Of a DNA stretch of 64,000 nt, positions 42,981 through 52,041 are shown in pieces. This DNA is from Sphingomonas sp. ATCC 31555 (GTDB taxonomy: Bacteria; Pseudomonadota; Alphaproteobacteria; Sphingomonadales; Sphingomonadaceae), in assembly GCF_000282895.1 (NCBI RefSeq), contig NZ_ALBQ01000018.1, positions 62,001 through 126,000 on the forward strand. The letters are read 5' to 3'. A program made the translations under genes and the position numbers. The notes under the pieces are model-generated. The model ran no database searches and had not been told where the DNA came from. It saw only the letters and a list, made by a program, of their open reading frames with translations. The first letter of the stretch is position 1. Every line of letters starts with the position of its first letter.

Positions 42981-44249
42981 CTAGCGCGTGCTGCACCGCG
43001 TGAGCCAAAGGCCGATCAGGCTGACGCCTGCGGCACCGGCGAGGTACCAGCCGACCATGCCGATGCCACTGTGCTGGACCAGGGTCTCGGCGATCAGCGG
43101 CGTCAGGCCGCCGCCAAGGATCCCGCCCAGGTTAAACGTCACCGAAACGCCGGTGTACCGCACCTGCGCGGGAAACAGGCTGGGCAGCCAGCCGCCGAGC
43201 GGTCCGTACACGAAGCCCATTACGAACAGGCCGGCGACCAGCCACACGAACACCGCGCCCAGCGCCCCCGGCACGAGCAGCACCGGCATTGCCAGGCCCA
43301 GCGGCACCATCGCCATACAGCCCAGCGCTAGCGCCAGTCCCGGCCCGCGCTTGTCCGCCAGCCAGCCGGCGGCCCCGATTCCCAGCGCCATGAACAGGAT
43401 CGCGCCGAGTTCGACGCCCAGAAACGCCCCGCGCGGATAGCCTAGCGTCTTGGTACCAAAGCCGATGGCGAACAGCGTGGCGACGTAGAATAGGGCGAAG
43501 CAGGCGATCGTGCCCAGCGTGCCAGCTAGGGTCGGCCCCAGATGCGAACGGACCAGCACGCCCAGCGGCACCTGCGGCGGAGGCGCATGTTTCGCCGCCT
43601 CGGCAAAGGCGGGCGTTTCGGCGATGCTCAGGCGCACCCAAAGACCCAGCGCGACCAGCCCGGCGCTGGCAAGGAACGGCAGGCGCCAGCCCCAGTCGCG
43701 AAACGCAGCATCGTCCAGGAACGCGCCAAGCAGCAGGAACAAGCCGTTGGCGGCGATGAAGCCGACCGGCGCGCCCAGCGGCGGGAAGCTGCCATAGCGA
43801 TATGCCCAGCCCGTGGGCGCATATTCCACGGCGAGCAGGCTGGCACCGCCCCATTCGCCGCCCAGACCCAGTCCTTGGCCGAAACGCAACAGGCACAGCA
43901 GCAGCGGCGCCACCCAGCCGATCATCGCATGGCTCGGCAGGCAACCGATCAGGACGGTGGAGATTCCCATCAGCATCAGCGAAGCGACAAGAGTCGATTT
44001 GCGCCCAAGTCGATCACCGAAGTGGCCGAACACCAGGCCGCCGAGCGGGCGCGCAAAGAACGCTACGCTGAAGCTGGCATAGGCGGCGAACTGCTGCAGC
44101 CAGGGTTCCTGCGCCGGGAAGAAGAGTGGGCCGAACACAAGCGCGGTCGCCGTGGCGTAGATGTAGAAATCGTAGAACTCAACCGACGTGCCCACCAGGC
44201 TCGCAAACAAAATGCGGCGGTGGGACGCTGGCGCTGCGGCATCGGCCAT
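42981..44249 (-). CDS. MFS transporter, metabolite:H+ symporter type
   Basis: A 422-residue 12-span MFS protein. Start MADAAAPASHRR at 44249 has GGAGG nine bases upstream. The segments LVGTSVEFYDFYIYATATALVFGPLFFP, FGHFGDRLGRKSTL and RFGQGLGLGGEWGGASLLAVEYAP are typical of the MHS family (KgtP, ProP, ShiA), which co-transports organic acids or osmolytes with protons. The substrate is not evident. Confidence 0.92.
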   Translation of the reverse strand: MADAAAPASHRRILFASLVGTSVEFYDFYIYATATALVFGPLFFPAQEPWLQQFAAYASFSVAFFARPLGGLVFGHFGDRLGRKSTLVASLMLMGISTVLIGCLPSHAMIGWVAPLLLCLLRFGQGLGLGGEWGGASLLAVEYAPTGWAYRYGSFPPLGAPVGFIAANGLFLLLGAFLDDAAFRDWGWRLPFLASAGLVALGLWVRLSIAETPAFAEAAKHAPPPQVPLGVLVRSHLGPTLAGTLGTIACFALFYVATLFAIGFGTKTLGYPRGAFLGVELGAILFMALGIGAAGWLADKRGPGLALALGCMAMVPLGLAMPVLLVPGALGAVFVWLVAGLFVMGFVYGPLGGWLPSLFPAQVRYTGVSVTFNLGGILGGGLTPLIAETLVQHSGIGMVGWYLAGAAGVSLIGLWLTRCSTR

Positions 44250-44377
44250 GTGGCATTCCTCCCCGTCGCTTCCCTCCACCGAGCCGACGCGTCGGTCAAG
44301 CGTCGTTCAGCGGACGGAAAGTTTCGGCAGGGTACCGATAGGCCCGCACTCGCTGCACCGGAAATTGGGAGACGGAT

Positions 44378-44551
44378 ATGCGCGAATCGCCGCTGAAACG
44401 ACTGGTTTACGCTACATTTTTCGCCTTGCTCGCAGGCGGACTAGTCGCCTGCTACAATCCCGTCGAGCACGTGAAGGCAGATCTTCGAGCCGATGCCAGC
44501 GGCGTGGGCAACAGCCTGCATTTGGCGTTGCAGGACCTTCTGCACGGGTAA
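44378..44551 (+). CDS. Small lipoprotein-like protein
   Basis: A 57-residue protein (MRESPLKRLVYATFFALLAG, then GLVACYNPVEHVKADLRADA and a short helix). The hydrophobic stretch ends in LVAC, a plausible lipobox with Cys25. GGGAG precedes the ATG. A hairpin follows the stop at once. It may be a tiny entericidin-like envelope protein, but no family is assigned. Confidence 0.6.
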   Translation: MRESPLKRLVYATFFALLAGGLVACYNPVEHVKADLRADASGVGNSLHLALQDLLHG

Positions 44552-44578
44552 GCGGCGGGACAGCCCCCCCGCCGCTTT
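44552..44578. terminator. Hairpin after the small lipoprotein gene
   Basis: GCGGCGGG, loop ACAGCCCC, CCCGCCGC, then TTT. It lies directly behind the stop and before the convergent phosphate transporter end, so it may serve both. Confidence 0.6.
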
Positions 44579-44580
44579 GA

Positions 44581-46221
44581 TCAGTGCAGGCCAAAGGTCC
44601 GCACGGCACTGAGCATCAGCCAGTATAGCCCACCGGCGAGAAGCATCGCGGCGGGAAGTGTGAGCAGCCACGCCAGCGCCAGGTTGCGCAGGGTTCGCGC
44701 CTGCAGTCCGGCCCCGCTCGCCACCGATGCGCCGGCCACGCCGGACGAAAGGATGTGCGTGGTGGATACCGGGAGGCCGAAATGGTCCGCCGCCAGGATC
44801 GTACCGGCGGCCACGATCTCCGCCGAAGCGCCCATGCCATAAGTCATGTGCTGCTTGCCGATCTTCTCGCCCACGGTGACGACGATCCGCTTCCAGCCGA
44901 TCATCGTGCCCAGCCCTAGCGCCAGCGCCACCACGATTTTCACCCAGATCGGGATGAAGCGCGTGCCCGCCTCCAGACTCTTCTGATAGGCTTTGAGCGC
45001 CGACAGTTCGGCCGGCTGAAATGCCGTTTCCTTCTTCAGGGCCAGCCGAGTCGTATCGAGTACAAGATACATGTCGTTGCGAATGTTGGACGTCGCCTCT
45101 GCCGGCACCGCGCGCAGCGAGCCATAGCTGGCAACTCGCGCCGTCAGATGGTGCGACAGCGTTTCAAGCGCCGCGAACACCTTCGGCTCCTCTGCCTTGC
45201 GGAGCTGCAAGGCTTGGGTCAGCGTCGCCCGCGCGGCCGCCGGCGCCAACTGGATGCCGTCGCTGCGGGCATCGAACGCGGCCGTGGCCTGGTTCGCCGT
45301 CTGGACGAAGGCGGGCGTCGAACTCGCCGGTAGTGTGCGGTTCAGAGCATAGGCGGTAGGCGCGCAGCCGATCAGGATCAGCATGATCAGCCCCATGCCC
45401 TTCTGACCGTCGTTGGATCCGTGGCTGAAGGACACGGCGGTGCAGGTGAAGATCAGCACCGCCCGGATGCCTTTGGGCGGCGGGGTGCTGTCCCCCGGCG
45501 CACGATACAGCGTCGGGTTGCGGATGAGCAGCCGCATGACCAGCAACAGCAGCAACGCAGCGGTGAAGCCGATCAGCGGCGCCATCCACAGGCCGGTTAG
45601 CACCTTCTGCGCCTGGCTCCAGTCGACACCGGCCGTGCCGCCCCGCGATCCGGCCGAGATGAGCTGGTTGGCGAACCCGACGCCCAGCACCGATCCAATC
45701 AGCGTGTGGCTGGACGAATTGGGCAGGCCCACATACCAGGTGCCGAGGTTCCAGAGCACCGCCGCGAGCAGCAGCGCAAAGATCATCGCAAAGCCCGGAG
45801 CCGAGCCCACGTTCAAGATCAGATCCACCGGCAGCAGCGTGATGATCGCATAGGCAACCGCTCCGCTGGAGGCCATCACGCCCAGGAAATTGAACACGCC
45901 CGACCAGACGACCGCGAAATGCGCCGGCATCGAATTGGTGTAGATCACGGTAGCGACGGCGTTAGCGGTATCGTGGAATCCGTTCACGAACTCGAAGCCG
46001 AGCGCGATCAGCAACGCCAGCGCGAGGAATAGGAACGCGCCGATCGCGAGTTCTTCGCCCACCCCGCGCGTGTCGGTCAGCACGCTCCAGCCAGCGAAGG
46101 CAAAGCCGCCGACCAGGATCGCTGCGAACAGCAGCTTGGCGAGCGGATGCGTCTGATAGTCGAAGCGGGGACTTCGCGGCGTTTCCGCCTGCGGAGCCTG
46201 TTCCATTGCTAGCGTCGCCAT
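44581..46221 (-). CDS. pitA: Inorganic phosphate transporter (Pit family)
   Basis: A 546-residue PiT/PHO4 transporter. Both family repeats are visible: FEFVNGFHDTANAVATVIYTNSM in the first half and FGLPVSTTHILSSGVAGASVASG in the second, plus PNSSSHTLIGSVLGVGFAN and FSHGSNDGQKGMG. A hydrophilic insert of about 140 residues (about 300-440) separates the halves. It imports metal-phosphate with low affinity. No PhoU-like partner gene is adjacent. Confidence 0.95.
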   Translation of the reverse strand: MATLAMEQAPQAETPRSPRFDYQTHPLAKLLFAAILVGGFAFAGWSVLTDTRGVGEELAIGAFLFLALALLIALGFEFVNGFHDTANAVATVIYTNSMPAHFAVVWSGVFNFLGVMASSGAVAYAIITLLPVDLILNVGSAPGFAMIFALLLAAVLWNLGTWYVGLPNSSSHTLIGSVLGVGFANQLISAGSRGGTAGVDWSQAQKVLTGLWMAPLIGFTAALLLLLVMRLLIRNPTLYRAPGDSTPPPKGIRAVLIFTCTAVSFSHGSNDGQKGMGLIMLILIGCAPTAYALNRTLPASSTPAFVQTANQATAAFDARSDGIQLAPAAARATLTQALQLRKAEEPKVFAALETLSHHLTARVASYGSLRAVPAEATSNIRNDMYLVLDTTRLALKKETAFQPAELSALKAYQKSLEAGTRFIPIWVKIVVALALGLGTMIGWKRIVVTVGEKIGKQHMTYGMGASAEIVAAGTILAADHFGLPVSTTHILSSGVAGASVASGAGLQARTLRNLALAWLLTLPAAMLLAGGLYWLMLSAVRTFGLH

Positions 46222-46284
46222 GATGTTAGCGCCTTTGGAGGGAACGTGTGACAGGAGAATGACGGTTCGGAGCCATCGCGCGGT

Positions 46285-46479
46285 TCAGTCCAAGCACGCG
46301 GTGCGGACGATGCGCACAACCTTGCCGCTGGAGTCGCGCTCTTCCCTGCGATCATTGGTGCAGCGCGGTTGCTGGTCCGCGCCGTCCATGCGCCACGCTG
46401 CAACGGCCGCGACGATCGCGAGCGCCAGCACAAGTGCGAGCCGAATCTTCAGCCGGCGAGAGGGGTTGCGAATTGCCAT
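46285..46479 (-). CDS. Small membrane-anchored hypothetical protein
   Basis: A 64-residue protein: basic N-terminus (MAIRNPSRRLKIR), one hydrophobic span (LALVLALAIVAAVAAW), and a charged periplasmic tail with two cysteines (RCTNDRREERDSSG and TACLD) that could pair. Not recognised. Confidence 0.6.
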   Translation of the reverse strand: MAIRNPSRRLKIRLALVLALAIVAAVAAWRMDGADQQPRCTNDRREERDSSGKVVRIVRTACLD

Positions 46480-46608
46480 AGGTTAGTCTCGCGTCGCCCA
46501 TAGGCTTCGGCTGAAACGGAGGCAATCCACCCCATCAGCGGCCGGATGCGGGCAGAATGCAACTGCGCGCGCTTGCCCCGGCCGCCGCCGTTCCCTAGTT
46601 GTTCGCCA

Positions 46609-48918
46609 ATGTCCCTCCCCACCACTCCCCAGGACGCCCCCTATCTTCATGGGCTCAACGAACCACAGCGCGAGGCCGTGCTGACCACCGAAGGGCCGGT
46701 GCTCGTGCTGGCCGGCGCCGGTACCGGCAAAACGGCGGCGCTCACCGCTCGGCTGGCGCATCTGCTCTGGACGCGGCGCGCCTATCCCTCGGAGATCCTT
46801 GCAGTCACCTTCACCAACCGCGCCGCGCGTGAAATGCGGGAGCGCGTCGGGCGGCTGGTAGGCGAGGCCGTGGAGGGGATGCCGTGGCTAGGCACGTTTC
46901 ACGCGATCGGCGCGAAGATGCTGCGCCGTCACGCGGAGCTCGTCGGCCTGCAGAGCAACTTCACCATTCTGGACACGGACGACCAGCTTAGACTGCTGAA
47001 GCAGCTGATCGTCGCCAACGAGCTGGACGAGAAGCGCTGGCCGGCGCGGCAGCTTGCCGGGCTGATCGACGGGTGGAAGAACCGCGGGCTGGTGCCCGCC
47101 GACATCGATGCCGGCGAATCCGAAGCCTATGCCAATGGCCGCGGCCAATCACTATACACCCAGTACCAGGAACGGCTGCGACTGCTGAATGCCTGCGACT
47201 TCGGCGACCTTCTGCTGCACATGCTGACTATTCTTAAAACGGATCGTGAGGTTCTGGCGCAGTATCAGCAGCGCTTCCGTTACATCATGGTCGACGAATA
47301 TCAGGACACCAACGCCGTCCAGTATCTCTGGCTCCGGCTGCTCGCACAGGAGCGGAAGAACCTTTGCTGCGTGGGCGACGACGATCAGTCGATCTACAGC
47401 TGGCGCGGCGCGCAGGTGGAAAATATCCTAAAGTTTGAAAAGGACTTCCCCGGTGCAGCGGTGATCAAATTGGAGCAGAATTACCGCTCAACGCCGCACA
47501 TCCTAGGCGCCGCATCGGGCGTGATCGCCAACAATGGCGGGCGTCTTGGCAAGACGCTGTGGACCGACGTCGACGTTGGCGAAAAAGTGAAGGTGCTCGG
47601 CGTCTGGGACGGCCCCGAAGAGGCGCGGCGCGTTGGCGAAGAAATCGAAGCACTGCAGCGCGACGGCCTCAGCCTTGATGCGACGGCGATCCTGGTGCGC
47701 GCGCAGCACCAGACGCGCGAGTTTGAAGATCGCTTCATCGCGATCGGCATGTCCTATCGCATCATCGGCGGCTTCCGCTTCTATGAACGGCAGGAAATCC
47801 GCGATGCGCTCGCCTATCTGCGGGTGGTCGCCCAGCCCGCGGACGATCTGGCGTTCGAGCGCATCGTCAACGTGCCCAAACGCGGTCTGGGCGACAAGGC
47901 GCTCGCCAAAGTTCACCAGTTCGCCCGTGCCCAGGGCCTGCCGCTCGCCACGGCTGCCGCACGCATCCTGGATACCGATGAACTGACGCCGCAGGCGCGC
48001 CGCGCGCTCGGCAACCTCATCGGCGACATGGCTCGCTGGCGGAGCATGGGCAATGATCTGCAGCATCCGGATCTTGCCCGCATTATCCTGGACGAGAGCG
48101 GCTATACCGCCATGTGGCAGGCGGATCGCACCGCAGAGGCGGCCGGGCGGTTGGAAAACCTGAACGAACTCGTGCGGGCGATGGAGGAATATGAAAGCCT
48201 TTCCGCTTTCCTTGAGCATGTCAGCCTGGTGATGGACAACGAGGCCGCTGCCGAGGAACCCAAGGTGACGATCATGACGATCCATGCCGCCAAGGGCCTG
48301 GAATTCGACACCGTGTTCCTCGCCGGATGGGAAGAAGGCATTTTCCCGTCGCAGCGCGCGCTGGACGAGGGCGGGCTGGCGAGCCTGGAGGAAGAGCGCC
48401 GCCTGGCCTATGTCGCGATCACGCGCGCACGGCGGCGCGCAATCATCCTCCACGCCGCCAATCGGCGCATTTATGGCCAGTGGACCTCAAGCCTGCCCAG
48501 CCGCTTCGTCGGCGAGTTGCCTCCCGAGCATGTCGAGTCGGAAAGCACGATGAGCGGCGGCGAAAGCCTGTGGCGAGCGAATTGGAGCGAGCGGAGCGAT
48601 CCGTTCGCGGACGTGTCGCGTGGTACCGGGCGCGGACCTGGCTGGCAGCGCGCCGCGGGCGTCGACTTGAAGAATCCCGGCGGCAGCGTCGCGGCCCGCG
48701 GCTTCACTCGCGAACAGCCGCGCGTGCTGGAAAGTCGCGCGTCCGCGGTGAGTTTCGCAGCGAAGCCAAGAACCGATCTGAAGATCGGCCTGCGCGTCTT
48801 TCATCAGAAGTTCGGCTACGGCCTGATCGCCGAAATCGAAGGCAATAAGCTGGAGATCGACTTCGAGCAGGCCGGCCGCAAGCGCGTTATGGACAGCTTC
48901 GTGAGCGTGGAAAGCTGA
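46609..48918 (+). CDS. ATP-dependent DNA helicase, UvrD/PcrA family
   Basis: A 769-residue superfamily 1 helicase for repair and replication restart. Motif I AGAGTGKTAALTARLAHLL, motif Ia TFTNRAAREMRERV, motif II VDEYQDTN, motif III DDDQSIYSWRGA, motif IV LEQNYRSTPHIL, motif V TIMTIHAAKGLEFDTVFL and motif VI EERRLAYVAITRARRRA are all present. The C-terminal 45 residues form the Tudor-like HQKFGYGLIAEIEGNKLEIDF. The start at 46609 is chosen from the family N-terminus. Confidence 0.95.
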   Translation: MSLPTTPQDAPYLHGLNEPQREAVLTTEGPVLVLAGAGTGKTAALTARLAHLLWTRRAYPSEILAVTFTNRAAREMRERVGRLVGEAVEGMPWLGTFHAIGAKMLRRHAELVGLQSNFTILDTDDQLRLLKQLIVANELDEKRWPARQLAGLIDGWKNRGLVPADIDAGESEAYANGRGQSLYTQYQERLRLLNACDFGDLLLHMLTILKTDREVLAQYQQRFRYIMVDEYQDTNAVQYLWLRLLAQERKNLCCVGDDDQSIYSWRGAQVENILKFEKDFPGAAVIKLEQNYRSTPHILGAASGVIANNGGRLGKTLWTDVDVGEKVKVLGVWDGPEEARRVGEEIEALQRDGLSLDATAILVRAQHQTREFEDRFIAIGMSYRIIGGFRFYERQEIRDALAYLRVVAQPADDLAFERIVNVPKRGLGDKALAKVHQFARAQGLPLATAAARILDTDELTPQARRALGNLIGDMARWRSMGNDLQHPDLARIILDESGYTAMWQADRTAEAAGRLENLNELVRAMEEYESLSAFLEHVSLVMDNEAAAEEPKVTIMTIHAAKGLEFDTVFLAGWEEGIFPSQRALDEGGLASLEEERRLAYVAITRARRRAIILHAANRRIYGQWTSSLPSRFVGELPPEHVESESTMSGGESLWRANWSERSDPFADVSRGTGRGPGWQRAAGVDLKNPGGSVAARGFTREQPRVLESRASAVSFAAKPRTDLKIGLRVFHQKFGYGLIAEIEGNKLEIDFEQAGRKRVMDSFVSVES

Positions 48919-48966
48919 TCAAACTTCAGACGAAGTCTGAAACTCACTCCCGAACGGAATTGCGAG

Positions 48967-49308
48967 TCACGCTTGGGGTTCGATCGCCATCAGCGTGACG
49001 CCGGCATATTTCTCCAGTTCCGCGTCGAACAGCGGACTGATGTCGAACGCGCGATCGAGGACGGAGACTTCCCTCAGACCGTCGACCTTGAACGTAGCAA
49101 TCTTCGGCTCGCGCGGCAGCATCCCCTCCCGCGAGACCACCAGCGCATCGGCATAGAGCGAGTCGTTGCGCGTATACAGGATGTGCGGGCCGATAATCAT
49201 GCGCGTGCGATTATACGTCACCTGCAGACAGCGCAGGCGGACGATTCCCTCCAGCACGAAAGGGTTGTTGTTGATCGGGGCTTCAGTCACGGTGTTCGGA
49301 ACGCTCAT
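48967..49308 (-). CDS. Conserved hypothetical protein
   Basis: A 113-residue soluble protein starting MSVPNTVTEAPINNNPFVLEG; an in-frame ATG nine codons upstream is possible. Beta-rich pattern (LRCLQVTYNRTRMIIGPHILY, DALVVSREGMLPREPKIATF). No motif recognised. It sits convergent to the helicase gene with about 50 bases between. Confidence 0.72.
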   Translation of the reverse strand: MSVPNTVTEAPINNNPFVLEGIVRLRCLQVTYNRTRMIIGPHILYTRNDSLYADALVVSREGMLPREPKIATFKVDGLREVSVLDRAFDISPLFDAELEKYAGVTLMAIEPQA

Positions 49309-49482
49309 GGTACAAATATGATACCAATGCTGCATAGCAGCAAGAACAAAGCGCGTCAGCCATGCGTGCCCTCCCCCGCGTTCGTTTCAGTACAGCTTCG
49401 TTCAGCCAGCCTTCACGCGCAAGCCTGGAAGAAGTGCGCGCACCCGGCGTTGTACCGGTACCGCTGATGAAGGAGATTGGAA

Positions 49483-50010
49483 ATGAAGCATTTCGTGGCG
49501 CTTGCCGCTGTGATGGCTGCCGGGCTGTCGATCGCAGCGCCGGCGTCGGCGCAGAACGATCCCCGCTATTCCTCGCCGGAGCAGGAGCGTGCCCGTTTCG
49601 AAGCGGCGCGCGAGCGATTCGATCGCGAATATCGCATTTTCCAGCAGGCCGCCGATCGGTATGCCGACTATAGCGAGTGGCTGGCCCACGCCCCGCCGCC
49701 CCGGGCCGACATTCGCGACGAAGCCGATTGGGATCCCTCCCGCTACTACCGCCCTGGTTCCAGCGAACGCGTGCTGAGTTCGGACGACCGCGTCTATCGC
49801 GGTCAGGACGGCCGCTATTATTGCAAGCGGCCGGATGGCACGACGGGCCTGATCGTCGGCGCGGCCGCGGGCGGCCTGTTCGGCAACGTCATCGCCAGCC
49901 GCCGTTCCAGCACCGTCGGAACGCTGCTGGGCGCAATCGCCGGCGGCGCGATCGGCGCCTCGGTCGACAAGAACAACCAGATGAACAACCAGGATATTCG
50001 CTGCCGTTGA
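49483..50010 (+). CDS. Glycine-zipper 2TM protein
   Basis: A 175-residue exported protein, signal peptide KHFVALAAVMAAGLSIAAPASAQ, start at 49483 with GGAG eight bases upstream. The mature part begins with a charged helix (EQERARFEAARERFDREYRIFQQ) and a tyrosine-rich segment, then DGTTGLIVGAAAGGLFGNVI and GTLLGAIAGGAIGASVDKN, a double glycine zipper. It shares the DGTTG-zipper layout with the protein at 34668-35078. Confidence 0.82.
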   Translation: MKHFVALAAVMAAGLSIAAPASAQNDPRYSSPEQERARFEAARERFDREYRIFQQAADRYADYSEWLAHAPPPRADIRDEADWDPSRYYRPGSSERVLSSDDRVYRGQDGRYYCKRPDGTTGLIVGAAAGGLFGNVIASRRSSTVGTLLGAIAGGAIGASVDKNNQMNNQDIRCR

Positions 50011-50018
50011 TTGGTGCA

Positions 50019-50051
50019 GGGGCCTTACGCGAGATTTTTGCGCGAGGCCCC
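50019..50051 (+). terminator. Hairpin after the glycine-zipper gene
   Basis: GGGGCCT, TA bulge, CGCG, loop AGATTTTTG, CGCG, AGGCCCC. It lies eight bases behind the stop. The T-run is in the loop rather than after the stem, so termination is plausible but not certain. Confidence 0.45.
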
Positions 50052-50242
50052 TTGCGCGAAGCGGCCACGCGCATAAATTGCTAGGTGCGGGACCGGGCCC
50101 CTCTGGCGGCGGCTTCACCTGAAGCCCCGTGATGTCGGACCGCATCGAGTGCGCTCGGTGCAGGTTCGGTGGTGTTCTCCCCCTCCCCGCACCTCCAGTC
50201 TCATCGGGCCACTCGATCGATGCACTTTCATCGAACGGAGCC

Positions 50243-50443
50243 ATGACGATGACGATTGTTGAACGGCTGATCGCAACCCACCGGATGCTGGAACGGGAGA
50301 TCCGCCGCGAACTGCGCCGGCATTTGCCGGATGCGTTCCGCCTCGCCGAACTCAAGAAGCACAAGCTTGCCGTGAAGGATCGCCTCCACCTGTATCTGCC
50401 GGCCCCTGCCGCGCGGCTTGCACTGGTGCCCAGCCGCCGCTGA
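50243..50443 (+). CDS. YdcH/DUF465 family small protein
   Basis: A 66-residue helical protein with the DUF465 core: HRMLEREIRRELRRHLPDAF then LAELKKHKLAVKDRLHLY. Start at 50243 or two codons later (50249); GGAG is at hand for the latter. The family is widespread and of unknown function. A strong hairpin follows. Confidence 0.82.
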   Translation: MTMTIVERLIATHRMLEREIRRELRRHLPDAFRLAELKKHKLAVKDRLHLYLPAPAARLALVPSRR

Positions 50444-50456
50444 CCCGGGCACGGGC

Positions 50457-50484
50457 GGGGACCGTCGCACGCGCGACGGTCCCC
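50457..50484. terminator. Strong hairpin after the ydcH-like gene
   Basis: GGGGACCGTCGC, loop ACGC, GCGACGGTCCCC: perfect 12 bp stem, no T-run. Confidence 0.6.
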
Positions 50485-50582
50485 GCATCTTCCAGCGCCG
50501 GAGCAGCGGCAGCAGGGGGATTATGGCGCGAAAGGGAGTTCCTGGCTGGGAACCCCCAGCCGCTTTATGCACTAAGGCCGCG

Positions 50583-51977
50583 ATGCAAATCGAAGGTCTT
50601 CCCCTGCCCCGCCGCCTGGCCGCTATCGCTGCCGTCTCGTTCGGCGCGGCGCTGGTAGTAATCGACGGGGCCATTGCCACGGTGGCGCTGCCCACCATCG
50701 CCCGCGACCTGCACGTCGAATCCTCCGCAGCGGTGGCGGTGGTAACGATTTATCAGCTCGTGTTGGTGATGCTGCTGCTGCCCTTTTCCGGTCTCGGCAA
50801 CCGCATCGGGCTGAAGCGGCTATATCAGGCCGGGCAAATCGTGTTCACGGTGGCGACGATCCTCTGCTTCTTCGCCAAAAGCCTCCCTTTTCTGCTGATC
50901 GTCCGCGCGGCGCAGGCGGCGGGCGCTGCGGCGGCGCTCAGCGTTTCTTCGGCGCTGGTTCGGCAAATCTATCCTGCCCACCAGCTTGGCCACGGCCTGG
51001 GGGTCAATTCGGTCGTGGTCTCGGTTTCGTCCGCGATCGCGCCTACGCTCGGCGGACTTGTCCTGGGCTTTGGCCCGTGGCCGTGGGTGTTCGCCTCCGC
51101 GGTGCCCTTCGCCATCGCCAGCCTGTTGCTCGGCCGCGCCTTGCCGGACGTGCCGCGCTCCGAAGCGCGGTTCGACGTTCTGGGCGCTGTGCTCTGCGCG
51201 GCGATGTTCGGGTTGGTGATCGGCGGGCTGGAAAGCGCCGTGCACGGGGACAGCCCCGTCGTATCCGCGGCGGTGGTGCTGGCCGGCGTCGCGATCGGTG
51301 TGATTTTCGTTCGTCGCGAACGCGGCGAGGCCGAACCGATCCTGCCCGTCGATCTGCTCGGTCGCCCGGTGCTGGCGCTCTCCACGATCGGCGCCTTCAC
51401 CGCCTTTGTCGCGACGATGAGCATCCTCCTGTCGCTGCCTTTTCGGCTCCAGCACGGCTATGGTTTTGCGCCGTCCGAGGTGGGCGCGGTCATCGCGCCG
51501 TGGCCACTGACGACGATGTTTGTAGCGCCGATGGCGGGATCGCTCTCCGATCGATATCCGGCGGGAGCGCTGGGTGGCATCGGCATGGCGATCGCCATCG
51601 CGGGACTCGTTAGCCTCGCCTTCCTGCCCCACGATCCCAGCTATCTCGACATCGCCTGGCGCATGTCGCTCACCGGAGCGGGCTTCGGCATGTTCCTTTC
51701 GCCCAATGCGCGGCTGATCATCGGCTCCGCCCCCGTCGAGCGGGCAGCGGCGGCCGGCGGCCTTATCTCGACGACGCGGATGGTGGGGCAGACTGCTGGT
51801 GCGACGTTGGTAGCGGCGTTGCTCGCCGCCGGAGTTGGCGCCGGGATGGCGCCCGCGCTCGTCGCCGCGGGGCTGGCACTGATTGCCGGAATCTGCAGCC
51901 TCGCCCGCCTGCGGCCGTCGGTACGCAACCCCGCAAAGGGCGAGGCGACCGAGGCGCAGCCCGCCCGGATGGGGTGA
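50583..51977 (+). CDS. MFS drug/metabolite exporter (DHA2-like)
   Basis: A 464-residue MFS protein with about 14 transmembrane helices. FGAALVVIDGAIATVALPTIARDL is the typical start of the DHA2/EmrB-QacA family, followed by YQLVLVMLLLPFSGLGNRIGLKRLYQ and VRAAQAAGAAAALS. These proteins export drugs or lipophilic compounds by proton antiport. No membrane-fusion partner is adjacent. The start at 50583 is the first Met before the first helix. Confidence 0.88.
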   Translation: MQIEGLPLPRRLAAIAAVSFGAALVVIDGAIATVALPTIARDLHVESSAAVAVVTIYQLVLVMLLLPFSGLGNRIGLKRLYQAGQIVFTVATILCFFAKSLPFLLIVRAAQAAGAAAALSVSSALVRQIYPAHQLGHGLGVNSVVVSVSSAIAPTLGGLVLGFGPWPWVFASAVPFAIASLLLGRALPDVPRSEARFDVLGAVLCAAMFGLVIGGLESAVHGDSPVVSAAVVLAGVAIGVIFVRRERGEAEPILPVDLLGRPVLALSTIGAFTAFVATMSILLSLPFRLQHGYGFAPSEVGAVIAPWPLTTMFVAPMAGSLSDRYPAGALGGIGMAIAIAGLVSLAFLPHDPSYLDIAWRMSLTGAGFGMFLSPNARLIIGSAPVERAAAAGGLISTTRMVGQTAGATLVAALLAAGVGAGMAPALVAAGLALIAGICSLARLRPSVRNPAKGEATEAQPARMG

Positions 51978-52041
51978 AGCTTTACATGCCCCAAACCATT
52001 CGATGATTGCGCGGCGAGCACCTGCGGGCCAAGAGCGCCGC

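Noticed and set aside
46285-46479. Possible tight link of the 64-residue protein to the phosphate transporter as a subunit
   Set aside because: Same strand and close by, but nothing in the sequence (no PhoU or Pit-associated motif) supports a functional link.
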